DNA of 64,000 nt from JAURDE01 sp965365285 (GTDB lineage: Bacteria; Bdellovibrionota; Bacteriovoracia; Bacteriovoracales; Bacteriovoracaceae): contig CBDUBC010000004.1 in the NCBI GenBank assembly GCA_965365285.1, forward strand, positions 1-64,000. Reading direction: 5' to 3'. Under the pieces are notes generated by a model, which was given only the letters and a program-made list of their open reading frames with translations, did not search any database and was not told the DNA's origin. This document shows, one piece after another, positions 9,183 through 18,012 of this stretch; position 1 is the first letter of the stretch, and every line of letters starts with the position of its first letter. Made by a program: the position numbers and the translations under genes.

Positions 9183-10101
9183 TACCACGGAACTTAAAAA
9201 AGAACTCAAAGATCAAAAGGTTGGTTTGACCATTGGAAATTTTGATGGAGTCCATAAAGGTCATCAAAGTCTTATTCAATCTGCATTGGAGTTCTGTAAC
9301 AAGGAAGGACTCACTCTAGTTGTTCTTAGTTTTCATCCCCATCCAAAAGAACTTTTTCTTGAGCCATTTAAAAATTTTTATTTAACAGATTCTCTACAAA
9401 AAAGAGAAAAGCTCGCTGAACTTGGAGTTGAATACTTTTGTGAATTGAAGTTTGATCAAAGCCTAGCAAAGAAAACGTCTCTTGAATTTTTAGAAAAGGA
9501 CCTCCTCAATCATCTCGATTTGAATCATTTGGTTCTAGGCTATGACTTTAAATTTGGTTCGGATAAAAATGAAAGTATAGAAAATTGTGTAAGTTTTTGT
9601 AAGAACCACAATATCAAGCTCGATATTGTTGATGCCTATAAATTGGATGAAAATATAGTCTCAAGTAGCTTGATTAGAGATTTAATTTCCCAAGGTGAAA
9701 TCAAAAAGGCTAATGAATTATTAGGAAATAGTTTTACTCTTCAAGGAAAAGTAGTTTCGGGCAAAGCTAGAGGGAAATCCCTTGGATTTCCAACTGCAAA
9801 TCTTGAAATCAATCCGAAGAGGATCGCTCCTTGCTCAGGAGTATATCAGACCTGTGTCAGTGTTGATGGTAAAAGCTATAACGCAATCACAAACGTTGGA
9901 AATAATCCAACCTTTGAAGATATTCACGAAAAAGTAATTGAAACTCATATCTTTGATTTCGATCAGGATATTTATAATCAAGGTATCAGCCTTAGCTTTA
10001 TGAGAAAAATTAGAAATGAGAAGAAGTTTAGTAATCCTGATGAGCTCATTCTGCAAATTCAAAAAGATATTGAAGAAGTGAAGAGGACCCCCTTATGTTA
10101 A
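9166..10101 (+). CDS. ribF: bifunctional riboflavin kinase / FMN adenylyltransferase
   Basis: RibF makes FMN and then FAD from riboflavin in the cytoplasm. The N-terminal nucleotidyltransferase shows GNFDGVHKGH close to the N terminus and FHPHP. The C-terminal flavokinase shows GKARGKSLGFPTANLEI, NVGNNPTF and the ETHIFDFDQDIY segment. At about 311 residues the length is normal. The ATG at 9166 puts about 17 residues before the GNFDG motif, as in E. coli RibF; a TTG at 9148 is also in frame. It overlaps batD by 17 bases and the next gene by seven. Confidence 0.95.
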   Translation: MKVYNSTTELKKELKDQKVGLTIGNFDGVHKGHQSLIQSALEFCNKEGLTLVVLSFHPHPKELFLEPFKNFYLTDSLQKREKLAELGVEYFCELKFDQSLAKKTSLEFLEKDLLNHLDLNHLVLGYDFKFGSDKNESIENCVSFCKNHNIKLDIVDAYKLDENIVSSSLIRDLISQGEIKKANELLGNSFTLQGKVVSGKARGKSLGFPTANLEINPKRIAPCSGVYQTCVSVDGKSYNAITNVGNNPTFEDIHEKVIETHIFDFDQDIYNQGISLSFMRKIRNEKKFSNPDELILQIQKDIEEVKRTPLC

Positions 10102-10760
10102 GGCTAGGCCTTCTTGGAAAAGAGATCTCACACTCTAAAAGCCAAAAAGTTTATGAAGATCTTTTGAATGATAAGATCGATTATACACTCTTTGATTATG
10201 CGAGTATTCAGGACATACCACCTCTTGATTGGTTCTTTCAAAAGGTTCAAGGACTTAGCATCACAAGTCCTTATAAAAAACATTTTTTAAATCAAATTCA
10301 AAATATTAGTGAAATGGAATCCATTAACTGTATTAAGTATGAAAATGGAAACTATTTGGGAACCAATACGGATTATGAGGCGATTAAAGAAATATTTCCG
10401 AAGCTAATTAAGTTAAAAGAGTTTAGTGAAATCATTCTGCTAGGAAATGGATCTATGGCAGAGATGAGTATTCATTTTTTCAAGAATCATAATATCATCT
10501 ATAAGCAATATACGCGATCGGCTGATGGTCCACTAGAAAAGCTCACTTTTGAGAGAGAACCCTTAGTGATTAATACCTGCTCAAGAGATTTTGTTTTTTC
10601 TGGTGAAATCCCTACTAAAGCAGTCTTTTATGATTTTAATTATGACTTTGATGCCCATAAAAATTATTTAGAACCAAAGGTGTTTCAATATATTGATGGT
10701 TTTGAGCTACTTAAGCTACAAGGCTTTTACGCCCTTAAGTTTTGGAAACTATCTCCCTAA
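10095..10760 (+). CDS. aroE: short shikimate dehydrogenase-like protein
   Basis: This resembles AroE, which reduces 3-dehydroshikimate with NADPH. Conserved features are LLGKEISHSKS at the N terminus, LSITSPYKK carrying the catalytic lysine, GTNTD carrying the catalytic aspartate, and a LLGNGSMAE glycine loop for the cofactor. At 221 residues it is about 50 shorter than a typical AroE; the cofactor domain is compressed and the usual NAT..G segment reads NTCSRD. Activity is plausible but unproven. An aroQ gene lies 14 kb downstream, on the far side of the pilus locus. Confidence 0.8.
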   Translation: MLRLGLLGKEISHSKSQKVYEDLLNDKIDYTLFDYASIQDIPPLDWFFQKVQGLSITSPYKKHFLNQIQNISEMESINCIKYENGNYLGTNTDYEAIKEIFPKLIKLKEFSEIILLGNGSMAEMSIHFFKNHNIIYKQYTRSADGPLEKLTFEREPLVINTCSRDFVFSGEIPTKAVFYDFNYDFDAHKNYLEPKVFQYIDGFELLKLQGFYALKFWKLSP

Positions 10761-10784
10761 ATTTTCTTTTCTTATCTCCGATAA
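10758..10784 (+). promoter_or_regulatory. FliA (sigma-28)-like promoter upstream of pilB
   Basis: TAAATTTT at 10758-10765, an 11-base spacer, then TCCGATAA at 10777-10784. The E. coli FliA consensus is TAAAGTTT-N11-GCCGATAA, so this differs at only two of 16 positions with the exact spacing. It starts in the aroE stop codon and lies 31 bases before the pilB ATG at 10816. Confidence 0.65.
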
Positions 10785-10815
10785 ATATCTGTAAATTCAA
10801 AATTTAAGGGTAGTT

Positions 10816-12489
10816 ATGTTTAGGAAAGAATTTGCAGATGTAATCAGCTCAACGGGTATGATACCTCTAAAAGATTTGCGACCTTATCTTCAAAATGAAG
10901 AAGAAAATGAAATCACTGAATTAGAGTTGTTAAAACTCGACTTTTTTGATGTTAAAAAGTTCGCCCAAACAGTTGCAACCAAAGCAAAGCTTACTTATCT
11001 CGATTTAAGTAATGCCAAAATTAAAGACGAACATCTAGAGCTAATTAAAAGAGCAGATATAATTAAATATAGGGCCATACCTGTAAATAAAACGGGTAAA
11101 GTTGTCACTGTGGCAATATTTGATCCAACTATTATTGAGTTTGAAGCTGATCTTCATAAACTATTTAATCAAGCAATTGAATTCTTTCTTATCGACCTAG
11201 AGACTTGGAATAAAATTTATGGACGAGTTCAACAGTCTATTGATGAACTAGTAACCACGATTAAAGAGATCAAGGCCGATGCTAAACCACAAGAAGAAGT
11301 TTCTGAAGCCGATATCGGCCAAGATGTTATTACATATGTTAATAGAATTCTTGCAGAAGCCTTTGTTAAGAAGGCATCGGATATTCATATTGAACCCTAT
11401 GAGAAAAGTTTTCGTGTACGGTTTAGAATAGATGGGACTTTGGTTGAGTCTGCTAAACCACCTAAAAATATGATGCTTCCTATGATCTCAAGATTAAAGA
11501 TTATGGCAAGTATGGATATCTCGGAAAAAAGAAAACCTCAAGATGGAAGGATTAAGCTCTCCATTGGTGGTCTTCCCATTGATTACAGGGTCAGTTCCCT
11601 TCCCACACTTTTCGGTGAAAAAGTCGTTTTAAGACTTTTAGATAGTTCAAATCTTCAGCTTGATATGACTAAGCTTGGTTTCGAAGAAAAACAAATGAAC
11701 GTCTTTAAAGAAGGTATCCACAGACCATTTGGTATGTGTCTTGTTACTGGGCCAACAGGTTCTGGTAAAACTACAACTCTTTACTCCGCATTGGCGGATC
11801 TCAATAAGCCGACAAAAAATATATCTACCGCAGAAGATCCTGTCGAATTTAATCTTGATGGGATTAACCAGGTCAATATTAGAAAAGAGGCTGGACTTAC
11901 ATTTGCCTCGGCACTAAAGGCCTTTCTAAGACAAGATCCGGATATCATTATGGTGGGGGAGATTCGAGACCTTGAGGTCGCTGAAATTGCAGTTGAAGCC
12001 GCTCTTACAGGTCACATGGTTCTCAGTACACTTCATACTAACGATGCTTGTGCAACCGTAACTAGACTTCTCAATATGGGAATTGAACCCTTTCTTGTGA
12101 CTGGTGCACTTACATGTGTCGTTGCTCAAAGACTTTGTCGAAGAATTTGTGTGGATTGTAAAACAGACGATCCAGATATAACAGTGGATGCCATGGTTTC
12201 TTGTGGAATCGCTGCGAGTAGCGCTGAAAAGATTAAAGCGAAGAAAGGTAAAGGATGCGCTACCTGTAATAATACTGGTTATAAAGGACGAGTTGCTATT
12301 TATGAAGTTCTGTCCATGACTCCAAAAGTAAAAGAAGCTGTTTTAAAAGGTAGCTCCAGTGATGAAATTAAACTTCAAGCGATTAAAGATGGAATGAAAA
12401 CTCTTCGTATGTCTGCTCTTACGAAGTTTGCCCAAGGCCTAACCACTTTAGCTGAAGTTGTTTCTAATTCAAGTGCTGATAAGTTTTAA
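10816..12489 (+). CDS. pilB: type IV pilus extension ATPase PilB
   Basis: PilB is the cytoplasmic hexameric motor that powers pilus assembly. This 557-residue protein has an N-terminal T2SSE_N-like domain (about 1-140), Walker A GPTGSGKT at 312-319, an Asp box near 339, Walker B around 373-384, and a His box with GHMVLSTLHTNDA at 399-411. The zinc tetracysteine is C445/C448 plus C481/C484. It is the first gene of the pilBTC block and is preceded by a FliA-like promoter. Length and motif order are normal for PilB. Confidence 0.97.
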   Translation: MFRKEFADVISSTGMIPLKDLRPYLQNEEENEITELELLKLDFFDVKKFAQTVATKAKLTYLDLSNAKIKDEHLELIKRADIIKYRAIPVNKTGKVVTVAIFDPTIIEFEADLHKLFNQAIEFFLIDLETWNKIYGRVQQSIDELVTTIKEIKADAKPQEEVSEADIGQDVITYVNRILAEAFVKKASDIHIEPYEKSFRVRFRIDGTLVESAKPPKNMMLPMISRLKIMASMDISEKRKPQDGRIKLSIGGLPIDYRVSSLPTLFGEKVVLRLLDSSNLQLDMTKLGFEEKQMNVFKEGIHRPFGMCLVTGPTGSGKTTTLYSALADLNKPTKNISTAEDPVEFNLDGINQVNIRKEAGLTFASALKAFLRQDPDIIMVGEIRDLEVAEIAVEAALTGHMVLSTLHTNDACATVTRLLNMGIEPFLVTGALTCVVAQRLCRRICVDCKTDDPDITVDAMVSCGIAASSAEKIKAKKGKGCATCNNTGYKGRVAIYEVLSMTPKVKEAVLKGSSSDEIKLQAIKDGMKTLRMSALTKFAQGLTTLAEVVSNSSADKF

Positions 12490-12498
12490 GGGGATTAT

Positions 12499-13602
12499 AT
12501 GAGCGAAGGTAAAGCAGAAGGTGCTGGCGAATTAAAGGTTCAACAACTTTTTAAATTAATGATTGAAAATGGGGCATCAGACTTACACCTCACGACAGGA
12601 TCTCCTCCGGCAATTCGAATTAATGGAAATGTCGTTAAGGTAAAGTTACCAGCTCTAACACCTGCAGATACTAAAAGACTTGTCTATGCTTTGTTATCAG
12701 AAGAACAAAGAAATGAATTTGAAAAAAATTTGGAGCTTGACTGTAGTTTTGGAATTAAAGGACTAGCTCGTTTCCGATGTAACGTTTTTTATTCCAAAGG
12801 TGGTGTCGCCGCTGTTTTCAGAACGATTCCCAGTGTAATTCCTGATTTCGAACAACTTAACCTACCATCAGTACTTTTAAGTATGACTGATGTAAGTAAC
12901 GGTCTCATTCTCGTGACAGGTCCTACAGGGTCTGGTAAATCGACCACGCTTGCAGCTCTTTTGGATCGATTAAACCAATCCGAGCCTGGTCATATCATTA
13001 CACTTGAAGACCCAATCGAATTTGTGCATCCCCATAAAAAATGTATTGTAAATCAAAGAGAAATTGGTGCGGATAGTTTAAGTTTTGCCAACGCACTTAA
13101 AGGGCTTCTCAGACAAGATCCCGATATCGTCCTCGTTGGGGAGCTTAGAGATATGGAAACAATCGAGATGGCGTTAACAGTTGCTGAAACTGGTCACCTT
13201 GTTTTTGGAACTCTTCACACTAACTCAGCGGTTCAAACAATTAATCGTATGATTAACGTTTTTCCATCAGATCAACAGGAACAGATTCGAACTCTACTGA
13301 GTTTCGTTCTTCAAGGAGTTGTTGCTCAACAACTTTTACCCCTCAATGGTGGGGGACGAGCTGCTTGTCAGGAAATCCTTATTCCCAATCCGGCGATTAG
13401 AAACCTTATTCGAGAGGATAAAATTCATCAGGTATATTCCCAAATGCAAATTGGACAAGATCAGACTGGTATGATGACTATGAATCAATCGCTGAAAAAT
13501 CTCGTAGATAAGGGTAAAATAGATCCAGAGACTGCTATGAGCTATAGTCCGGTTCCAGAAGAATTGGCAAAGCAGTTGGGAATTAAAACAGGGAAAAAAT
13601 AA
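12499..13602 (+). CDS. pilT: type IV pilus retraction ATPase PilT
   Basis: PilT powers pilus retraction and twitching. This 367-residue protein has an N-terminal PAS-like domain, Walker A GPTGSGKS at 141-148, Walker B around 208-215, the His box, and the retraction-specific motif AIRNLIRE at 299-306, which separates PilT from PilB. It starts nine bases after pilB and is followed after three bases by pilC, so the three are one transcription unit. Confidence 0.97.
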   Translation: MSEGKAEGAGELKVQQLFKLMIENGASDLHLTTGSPPAIRINGNVVKVKLPALTPADTKRLVYALLSEEQRNEFEKNLELDCSFGIKGLARFRCNVFYSKGGVAAVFRTIPSVIPDFEQLNLPSVLLSMTDVSNGLILVTGPTGSGKSTTLAALLDRLNQSEPGHIITLEDPIEFVHPHKKCIVNQREIGADSLSFANALKGLLRQDPDIVLVGELRDMETIEMALTVAETGHLVFGTLHTNSAVQTINRMINVFPSDQQEQIRTLLSFVLQGVVAQQLLPLNGGGRAACQEILIPNPAIRNLIREDKIHQVYSQMQIGQDQTGMMTMNQSLKNLVDKGKIDPETAMSYSPVPEELAKQLGIKTGKK

Positions 13603-13605
13603 TAA

Positions 13606-14823
13606 ATGCCGCAGTTTAGTTACGAAGGTGTTGACGGCGCTGGAAAAAAGATTGGTGGAAAAATTGAGGCTTCCAACTTAGCGGAAGCCCGAAGACTTCT
13701 TCGAGGTCAAGGTATTCGAGCGAGACGAGTAACACCTCCCTCACTTTTAGAGTTCGATCTGACAGAGTGGATGGTCGATAATGGTCTAGCGGCACCTTTT
13801 GGAGCAAAGGAACTTACTCTTTTTACCAAACAATTAAGTATCATGATTAATGCCGGTGTTCCAATTATACAGGCACTAGAAATTCTCTATAAGTCAGAAA
13901 AACATCCTGTACTTAAAAAAACGATTAAAAAAATAGCGGATGATGTCGGTGCAGGGAAGACGATCGCGGAAGCTCTTGCTGCTGGTAAAGGTTTTACTAA
14001 ACTTTATGTGAATCTTGTAAAGGCCGGTGAAGCTGGAGGGATCTTAGATACGATCCTTGAAAAACTTGTTACTCATATGGATAAGCAAGAAAAAACCAAA
14101 AAACAAATTAAGTCTGCCATGACTTATCCTGTGATTGTCTGTGTCGTAGGCGCCGCCGTTATTTGGGGTATGATGGTTTTCGTTGTTCCCCAGTTTGTTG
14201 ATATGCTTGCTTCTACAGGTCAGGAACCACCTTGGATTACGGCAATGGTTATGAAAGTGTCTGAATTTATTGGATCAAATGGACTCATTATTTTTGGAAG
14301 TATTGGAGGTTCTCTTGCTGCCTTTAAAGGCGCCGTGAGCACAGAAAATGGAAAAGAAATTTTCGACAAAGTCATGATGAAAATGCCGATTTTTGGAGTC
14401 GTTATTATAAAAGGTAGCCTTGCTTCATTTTCCAGAACACTTTCAACAATGCTTGGTTCTGGTGTTCCTTTAATTGATGCTCTTGAAATTTGTATTGATA
14501 CTATAGACCAATCAGTCATGGTTAGAGATTTAAAAGTGGTTCGAGAAGCTGTTGTAACTGGGAAATCATTATCCGAACCTTTAAGTAAGGTTAATTATTT
14601 TCCTGAAATGGTCGTCTCCATGCTTAGAGTTGGAGAGCAGACAGGTAATATTGATGAGATGCTAGAGAAAATCTCTGACGTTTTTGAAGAAGAGGTCGAT
14701 GAAGCCGTCTCAAATATGACTAAAATGATCGAGCCAATAATTATTGTTGTTCTTGGTAGTATTGTCGCCACTATTCTCGTTGCCATGTATTTGCCAATAT
14801 TTATGTCTGCGGGTGGCGCATGA
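13606..14823 (+). CDS. pilC: type IV pilus inner-membrane platform protein PilC
   Basis: PilC is the inner-membrane platform contacted by the PilB and PilT motors. The 405 residues contain an N-terminal segment of the FSYEGVDGAGKKIGGKIEA type, two T2SSF cytoplasmic domains (about 70-195 and 275-400) and three hydrophobic segments (about 170-195, 222-240 and 375-400). Length and topology are normal. It closes the pilBTC operon; pilA follows from its own promoter. Confidence 0.96.
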   Translation: MPQFSYEGVDGAGKKIGGKIEASNLAEARRLLRGQGIRARRVTPPSLLEFDLTEWMVDNGLAAPFGAKELTLFTKQLSIMINAGVPIIQALEILYKSEKHPVLKKTIKKIADDVGAGKTIAEALAAGKGFTKLYVNLVKAGEAGGILDTILEKLVTHMDKQEKTKKQIKSAMTYPVIVCVVGAAVIWGMMVFVVPQFVDMLASTGQEPPWITAMVMKVSEFIGSNGLIIFGSIGGSLAAFKGAVSTENGKEIFDKVMMKMPIFGVVIIKGSLASFSRTLSTMLGSGVPLIDALEICIDTIDQSVMVRDLKVVREAVVTGKSLSEPLSKVNYFPEMVVSMLRVGEQTGNIDEMLEKISDVFEEEVDEAVSNMTKMIEPIIIVVLGSIVATILVAMYLPIFMSAGGA

Positions 14824-14835
14824 TAAAAAAAGACG

Positions 14836-14844
14836 TGATATAAT
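14836..14844 (+). promoter_or_regulatory. extended -10 promoter of pilA
   Basis: TGATATAAT (TGn followed by a perfect TATAAT at 14839-14844) lies 27 bases upstream of the pilA ATG, with a strong GGAGGAG ribosome-binding site at 14863-14869. No convincing -35 is seen, as is usual for extended -10 promoters. This would give pilin its own strong, separate transcript. Confidence 0.55.
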
Positions 14845-14871
14845 AACGAAATATAAGGATTTGGAGGAGTT

Positions 14872-15468
14872 ATGAAAATGAAACAAATTTATAAGGATGA
14901 AAGTGGTTTTACCCTGGTTGAGCTTATGGTTGTTGTTGCCATTATTGGTATTCTTTCAGCTGTAGCTATTCCTAACTTTAAAAGTTATCAAGCAAAGGCA
15001 AAGACATCAGAGGCTAAGCTTCAACTTGCTTCTGTTTATCAAGCTGAAACCTCGCTTCAAGCAGATTATGATGCTTATGCGGTATGCTTAGATTTTGCAG
15101 GTTATTCTGGACCAACGGAAGCGAACTATTATGCTGTAGGACTTACAGGAAATGGTGGGGCCCAAGTTGTAAGAGATAATGGTGGTGATGGTTGTAACGA
15201 TGGTGGAGAAGGAGTTTCTTGGTGGAAAGGAAATAAAAGTGTTGGTGGTAAAAAAGCCGATACAGACGCTCCTCTTAAGGCCGTTGTAGTACCTGGTAGA
15301 TATAATAATCCAGATGGACTTTCAGCTTCAACAGTAGAAAACAATGGTAACTCATTTATCGCAGCGGCTGCAGGGCCAATTGCTTCTGATAAAGCAAAAG
15401 AGGGTGAGTTTAGCGAATGGATTATCAACGAAAATAAAAACCTAACCGAAGTTAAGAAAGGTTATTAA
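14872..15468 (+). CDS. pilA: type IV major pilin precursor
   Basis: This is a 198-residue prepilin. The 12-residue leader ends in ESG, followed by the canonical FTLVELMVVVAIIGILSAVA segment. Glycine 12 and glutamate 17 (mature Glu5) are the peptidase and assembly determinants. The mature domain is glycine-rich, has two cysteines (in YAVCLDF and DGCNDGG) that could pair, and ends in EVKKGY. It has its own promoter and a strong terminator, consistent with high expression as the major subunit. Confidence 0.93.
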   Translation: MKMKQIYKDESGFTLVELMVVVAIIGILSAVAIPNFKSYQAKAKTSEAKLQLASVYQAETSLQADYDAYAVCLDFAGYSGPTEANYYAVGLTGNGGAQVVRDNGGDGCNDGGEGVSWWKGNKSVGGKKADTDAPLKAVVVPGRYNNPDGLSASTVENNGNSFIAAAAGPIASDKAKEGEFSEWIINENKNLTEVKKGY

Positions 15469-15472
15469 TAAG

Positions 15473-15499
15473 GAAGGGCCTAACGGCCCTTTTTTTTTG
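15473..15499 (+). terminator. rho-independent terminator of pilA
   Basis: An AAGGGCC/GGCCCTT stem with the loop TAAC is followed directly by a run of nine or more T (through about 15499). The T run doubles as the lysine codons near the end of the convergent gene. The reverse strand lacks a U-tract after the hairpin, so it works only for pilA. Confidence 0.85.
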
Positions 15500-16301
15500 C
15501 TCTGTCACTGAGTTCAAATTTTTTCCATTTTCTTTCAGCTTTAAATTGACCATTTTGCCTTATGTAAGGATTCCCAAAAAAATCGAAGCGATCACAATTG
15601 ATAGCCTTAATATTGAGACACCTTAAATCTTTTTCTGCTTTGAGAGAGTAAAGGGCTTCTTTGTAACGCTCTTTTAATACGGGAACTTGTTCCTTTTGAT
15701 AGGCAGTTTGTATGAGTTTATAAATATCCTCTAAACCAAGTCCGTCCTCTCGTTTAAGCTTGGCGAGAAGTGATGGCATAATCGGAAAATGCTTAACTCT
15801 TTCTGGTAATATATTGGCCCTTTCGTAAAGTTTAATAGCCTTTTTGATTTCTCCTAGCTCGAAGTATTTATTAAATCCAGAATTAATCAAAAGCCAAAAA
15901 TCATGCTTATAAACCCGAAGACCTTTTGTATACAGATGATCAGCTCCCAAAACATCATCCTTAATAATAGATAGGTATTTACCACCAATGAAATAATTCT
16001 CGTAAAAAAAAGGCTCCATTTGCGCCATAGTCATAAATCGGTAGTAAATCCATGAGTTTTCATCAGCTTGATAATGCTTTTGAAGGTCACTTTCAAGTAA
16101 AGTATTGATCCAAATGAGTGAGCTTAATAGGCTTTTAGGAAAAGGTATTAGATTTAAATATGGACCTTGTTTTAAAAGGTAAGCACTGTCTTGCTTTGAA
16201 ATGTGAATAACTGGCTTTTTTATTTTTTCATTTAGAATATTGAAGAAAATGAAGATCGAAATAAGAATAAAAATTATTAAGATACTTTTTGCTTTAGGCA
16301 T
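15480..16301 (-). CDS. membrane-anchored TPR-like protein in the pilus locus (PilG position)
   Basis: This 273-residue protein has one N-terminal transmembrane helix (about 6-22) and a helical periplasmic or extracytoplasmic domain with a TPR-like segment (NSGFNKYFELGEIKKAIKLY, about 140-159). It lies on the opposite strand between pilA and the ABC transporter genes. In M. xanthus the corresponding slot between pilA and pilH holds pilG, an accessory pilus gene. Calling it PilG is inference from position only. It is divergent from the ABC ATPase gene with only 28 bases between the starts. Confidence 0.75.
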   Translation of the reverse strand: MPKAKSILIIFILISIFIFFNILNEKIKKPVIHISKQDSAYLLKQGPYLNLIPFPKSLLSSLIWINTLLESDLQKHYQADENSWIYYRFMTMAQMEPFFYENYFIGGKYLSIIKDDVLGADHLYTKGLRVYKHDFWLLINSGFNKYFELGEIKKAIKLYERANILPERVKHFPIMPSLLAKLKREDGLGLEDIYKLIQTAYQKEQVPVLKERYKEALYSLKAEKDLRCLNIKAINCDRFDFFGNPYIRQNGQFKAERKWKKFELSDRAKKKGR

Positions 16302-16329
16302 TTTATAATTTTTTCATAGGGACTGGCTT

Positions 16330-17232
16330 ATGCAAAGTATTATTGAAGTGAATGACATACAAAAATCTTTCCAAGTCGATTTTTGGAAAAAACCGATCAA
16401 GGTACTACGAGGACTCTCTTTCGATATTCAGGAAAATCAGATTGTAGGATTAATAGGCGCAAATGGTAGTGGAAAGACAACATTTCTAAAAATACTTATG
16501 GGTCTTATTAAGGCCGATGCAGGACAAATCCTTTATGGTCCTTACGGAAGTGCTCTTGGATTTAAAAGGGTAACAGGTTTTTTACCTGAAAGACCATATT
16601 TCTATCCTTATTTGAAAGGAATTGAATTTGTCACCTATCAAAGTAAGCTGCATGGATTATCCGGAACGCAGATTAAAGAAAGAGTAAAGCAATGGGCGAG
16701 TCGACTAAAAATTGACTATGCCTTAGAAAGAAAAATTAACACTTATTCAAAAGGAATGCTTCAAAGACTTGGCTTTTTAACCTTGCTTGTAAATGACCCA
16801 GAGATACTTATCATGGATGAGCCCTTATCGGGACTCGATCCAATCGGAAGAAAAGAGTTTAAAGATATCATCAGAGAAGTTCATTCGCTTGGTAAGACTA
16901 TTTTCTTTAGCAGCCATGTTCTTGCAGATATAGAAGAAGTTAGTCATAAGGTAATAGTTTTAAACGAGGGTAAAGTTCAGTTTCAAGGTCCCCTAGAAGA
17001 TATATATCAAAAGAATCCACCTTCTCAGTATGAAGTCCGTACACTTAAGTACTGTGAACCGCTAGAGAGGATTTCAAGCACCGAAAAAATTGGAAACGCG
17101 TATTGCTATATCTTAAATCACTCAGATTATGCAAAAGCTCTAGAGATTTTGAGTTCCTCTCAAATGGCCATAAAGTATTTTGGACCTCATAATTATAATT
17201 TAGAATCGATTGTCTATAATTTAAGGGAATAA
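16330..17232 (+). CDS. ABC transporter ATP-binding protein (PilH-like)
   Basis: This is an ABC ATPase of 300 residues: Walker A GANGSGKT, signature SKGMLQR (a variant of LSGGQ, common in drug/lipid-export types), Walker B LIMDEPLSGLDP and the H-loop FFSSHVL. It forms a two-gene unit with the permease that follows. In M. xanthus, pilH encodes an ABC ATPase in the same place (between pilA and pilD) and is needed for pilus biogenesis. The substrate is unknown. A TAGGGA ribosome-binding site precedes the ATG. Confidence 0.88.
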   Translation: MQSIIEVNDIQKSFQVDFWKKPIKVLRGLSFDIQENQIVGLIGANGSGKTTFLKILMGLIKADAGQILYGPYGSALGFKRVTGFLPERPYFYPYLKGIEFVTYQSKLHGLSGTQIKERVKQWASRLKIDYALERKINTYSKGMLQRLGFLTLLVNDPEILIMDEPLSGLDPIGRKEFKDIIREVHSLGKTIFFSSHVLADIEEVSHKVIVLNEGKVQFQGPLEDIYQKNPPSQYEVRTLKYCEPLERISSTEKIGNAYCYILNHSDYAKALEILSSSQMAIKYFGPHNYNLESIVYNLRE

Positions 17233-17236
17233 GAAA

Positions 17237-18004
17237 TTGAGAGAGTGTTTTGTTATTGCTAGATATTCTTTTATTCAATTAGTTCGATCAAAAGTTTTGC
17301 TTAATACTCTTTTGATCGGACTAATTTTAGCTTTAGTAAGTTATGTAAGTTATCAAATTTCCTATGGAGCTCGCTCAAAAGTATCTCTCGATATTGGTCT
17401 AGGTCTTAATTACCTCTCAATTATTGGTATCTCTCTTTTTTTAGGAGTAGGTCTTCTTGGAGAAGAAATCGAAAATAGAACTCTTTATATGACTCTTGTT
17501 AGTCCTGTTAGGAGATGGCAGTTTCTATTAGGTAAAATATGGGGTCTTTCTCTTGTCCTTCTTTTAAATAGTATGATCTTAATTTCCATGATTCTTTTTA
17601 GTTATATCTTGATGGGGGGAAACATCACTCCTAGTATTTTTACGGCGGTTATATTTGACCTTTTAAGTGCCTTAATTATTTTAAGCTTAGTAGTTTTATT
17701 CAGCCTGTTTTCTAATAAGGTTTTATCTGTTCTTTTAACTGTTACTGTAGTCATAACAGGTAGCGTTCTCCATGAGCTTGCAGTTATGAACTTTGTCATT
17801 CGTAATGAAATACTCAGTATTTTTGTAGAGGGACTTAAATGGATTATGCCTAATTTTAATATTTTGGATATTAAGGACCTTATAATCTACAATCACTCGA
17901 TTCCAAGTTCCTATACTTTCAGCACTATTTTGTATTCAACTTTATATATGCTATTTATTAATATGATCTCATGCGTTGTGTTCCAAAGAAGGGAACTAAA
18001 TTAG
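17237..18004 (+). CDS. ABC transporter permease (PilI-like)
   Basis: This 255-residue membrane protein has six predicted hydrophobic segments and the architecture of ABC-2-type permeases, including an RRWQFLLGKIWGL segment that matches the conserved cytoplasmic loop. It starts with TTG at 17237, with AAGGGA at 17223-17228 spaced eight bases. It follows the ATPase gene by four bases and is the natural partner of that protein. By synteny with M. xanthus it corresponds to pilI. Confidence 0.82.
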   Translation: MRECFVIARYSFIQLVRSKVLLNTLLIGLILALVSYVSYQISYGARSKVSLDIGLGLNYLSIIGISLFLGVGLLGEEIENRTLYMTLVSPVRRWQFLLGKIWGLSLVLLLNSMILISMILFSYILMGGNITPSIFTAVIFDLLSALIILSLVVLFSLFSNKVLSVLLTVTVVITGSVLHELAVMNFVIRNEILSIFVEGLKWIMPNFNILDIKDLIIYNHSIPSSYTFSTILYSTLYMLFINMISCVVFQRRELN

Positions 18005-18012
18005 GAGCTTAT

